NCBI GenBank assembly: GCA_029256005.1
Contig: JAQSYS010000038.1
Span: forward strand, 1 to 12,486
DNA: 12,486 nucleotides
Origin: Sedimentibacter sp.
GTDB lineage: Bacteria; Bacillota; Clostridia; Tissierellales; Sedimentibacteraceae
Direction of reading: 5' to 3'
Shown here: positions 11,638 to 12,486 of the stretch, piece after piece
Layout: every line of letters begins with the position of its first letter
Position numbering within the stretch: the stretch's first letter is position 1
Notes under the pieces: generated by a model
Database searches by the model: none
The model's input: the letters and a program-made list of their open reading frames with translations, nothing else
Told to the model about the DNA's origin: nothing
Made by a program: the position numbers and the translations under genes

Positions 11638-12486
11638 TCAAGAAGAAAAACATAAGAGACGACCTCGATATAAAGGCACACATCCTAAAACATTTAATGA
11701 AAAATATAAGGAACTACAGCCTGAGAAATATGCTGATGACGTAGCAAAGATCATTCAAAAGGGCAATACTCCAGCTGGTATGCATCGTTCGATTTGTATT
11801 GATGAAATATTGGAATTTTTACAAATCACTCCAGGTCAAATCGGATTAGATGCAACTCTGGGTTATGGTGGTCACACATTAGAAATGCTTAAATGTTTAG
11901 ATTCAAAGGGACACTTGTATGCAATTGATGTAGATTCTATAGAATTACCGCGCACCAAGGAGCGTTTAGAAAAATTAGGTTATGGCTCTGAGATTTTGAC
12001 GATTAAACAATTGAACTTTTCCAATATAGATGAAATAGCTTTAGAATCAGGACCATTGAACTTTGTTCTTGCAGACTTAGGTGTCTCTTCCATGCAAATA
12101 GATAATCCTGAGAGAGGGTTCTCATTTAAGAGTGAAGGGCCATTAGACTTGCGCCTAGATCCTGAAAAAGGTGTATCTGCTGCAGAACGTTTAAAGGATA
12201 TTTCACAAGATGAATTAGAAGGTATGTTGATAGAAAATGCTGACGAACCTAATGCCGCAGCAATTGCTCGAGCTATTATTTCAGAAATCAATAAAGGCAA
12301 AGATATATCAACAACAACTCAGCTCCAACAAATTATAAAAGATGCTCTTCACTTTATCAAGGGAAAAGAAAGAGACGAAGTAATTAAAAAGACATGTCAA
12401 AGAACTTTTCAAGCTTTACGAATTGATGTCAATAGTGAATTTGAAGTATTGTATGAGTTTTTGGAAAAACTTCCTTCTACCCTTGC
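11630..12486 (+). CDS. rsmH: 16S rRNA (cytosine(1402)-N(4))-methyltransferase RsmH, extended form (cut by window edge)
   Basis: The first 285 codons of RsmH (MraW), which adds a methyl group from S-adenosylmethionine to N4 of C1402 of 16S rRNA in the ribosomal P site. Visible motifs are MHRSICIDEIL (51-61), the SAM-binding LDATLGYGGHT (73-83), AIDVD (98-102), LADLGVSSMQID (148-159) and RGFSFKSEGPLDLRLDP (162-178). The RNA-binding TFQALRIDVNSE is at 259-270. Unlike the standard form, about 45 basic residues precede the first motif (RRPRYKGTHPKTFNEKYKEL), an extension I associate with a second RsmH type in clostridia. The gene is not next to ftsL, pbp or mra genes, so it lies outside the division cluster as far as can be seen. 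The C terminus lies beyond the window. Confidence 0.93.
   Translation, partial: MDNQEEKHKRRPRYKGTHPKTFNEKYKELQPEKYADDVAKIIQKGNTPAGMHRSICIDEILEFLQITPGQIGLDATLGYGGHTLEMLKCLDSKGHLYAIDVDSIELPRTKERLEKLGYGSEILTIKQLNFSNIDEIALESGPLNFVLADLGVSSMQIDNPERGFSFKSEGPLDLRLDPEKGVSAAERLKDISQDELEGMLIENADEPNAAAIARAIISEINKGKDISTTTQLQQIIKDALHFIKGKERDEVIKKTCQRTFQALRIDVNSEFEVLYEFLEKLPSTL

Overview
The window looks like chromosomal DNA of a low-GC, endospore-forming-type Firmicute, most likely Clostridia or Tissierellia. The reasons are strong AT bias, strong AGGAGG-type ribosome binding sites, Gram-positive signal peptides and a lipobox, a DUF1858/DUF438 gene pair, copper-amine-oxidase N-terminal-type envelope proteins, a DUF2500 protein and a Bacillus/Clostridium-type LexA box. 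No species can be assigned from the sequence alone.

Layout. Positions 1-9122 are ordinary, densely packed genes. They are: the start of glycerol kinase (minus, cut by the left edge); a DUF1858 + DUF438/hemerythrin/PAS operon (minus); a secreted Cu-amine-oxidase-N-like protein (plus); a family 3 glycoside hydrolase lipoprotein of NagZ type (plus), sharing a palindromic terminator with a convergent HD-domain phosphohydrolase (minus); a secreted transglutaminase-like protein with a C-terminal Cu-amine-oxidase-N domain, followed by a DUF2500 membrane protein (plus operon); a membrane-anchored S41/PDZ protease (minus); and tRNA-Arg(UCG). Several of these gene products act at the cell envelope: muropeptide recycling, secreted transglutaminase-like and repeat domains, and a C-terminal processing protease.

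Positions 9123-11556 form a sparse, rearranged accessory stretch between the tRNA and rsmH. It holds a tandem TTAACA (PhoP-box-like) motif, a well-formed LexA operator in front of a gene cut after about 15 family-like codons, a small Arg-Phe-Asp repeat protein built on a 12-bp tandem repeat, a remnant resembling a DUF1657 protein, and several terminator-like hairpins with no obvious gene. Its core is a duplicated unit. Two paralogous small genes (10187-10465 and 11131-11421) each encode two copies of a charge-segregated, Cys-containing repeat of roughly 30 residues (RNRR...DCEDVFECLxxLLxD). Each gene is preceded by a related segment of about 165 bp. I do not recognise this family; it is the best candidate for something undescribed. 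A role in the spore coat or another surface layer is only a guess, from the low-complexity repeats, Cys/His content and DUF1657-like neighbour.

The window ends inside rsmH (16S rRNA m4C1402 methyltransferase, N-terminally extended form). rsmH has no good ribosome binding site of its own, and a 26-codon ORF with a strong ribosome binding site overlaps its start, which suggests translational coupling.
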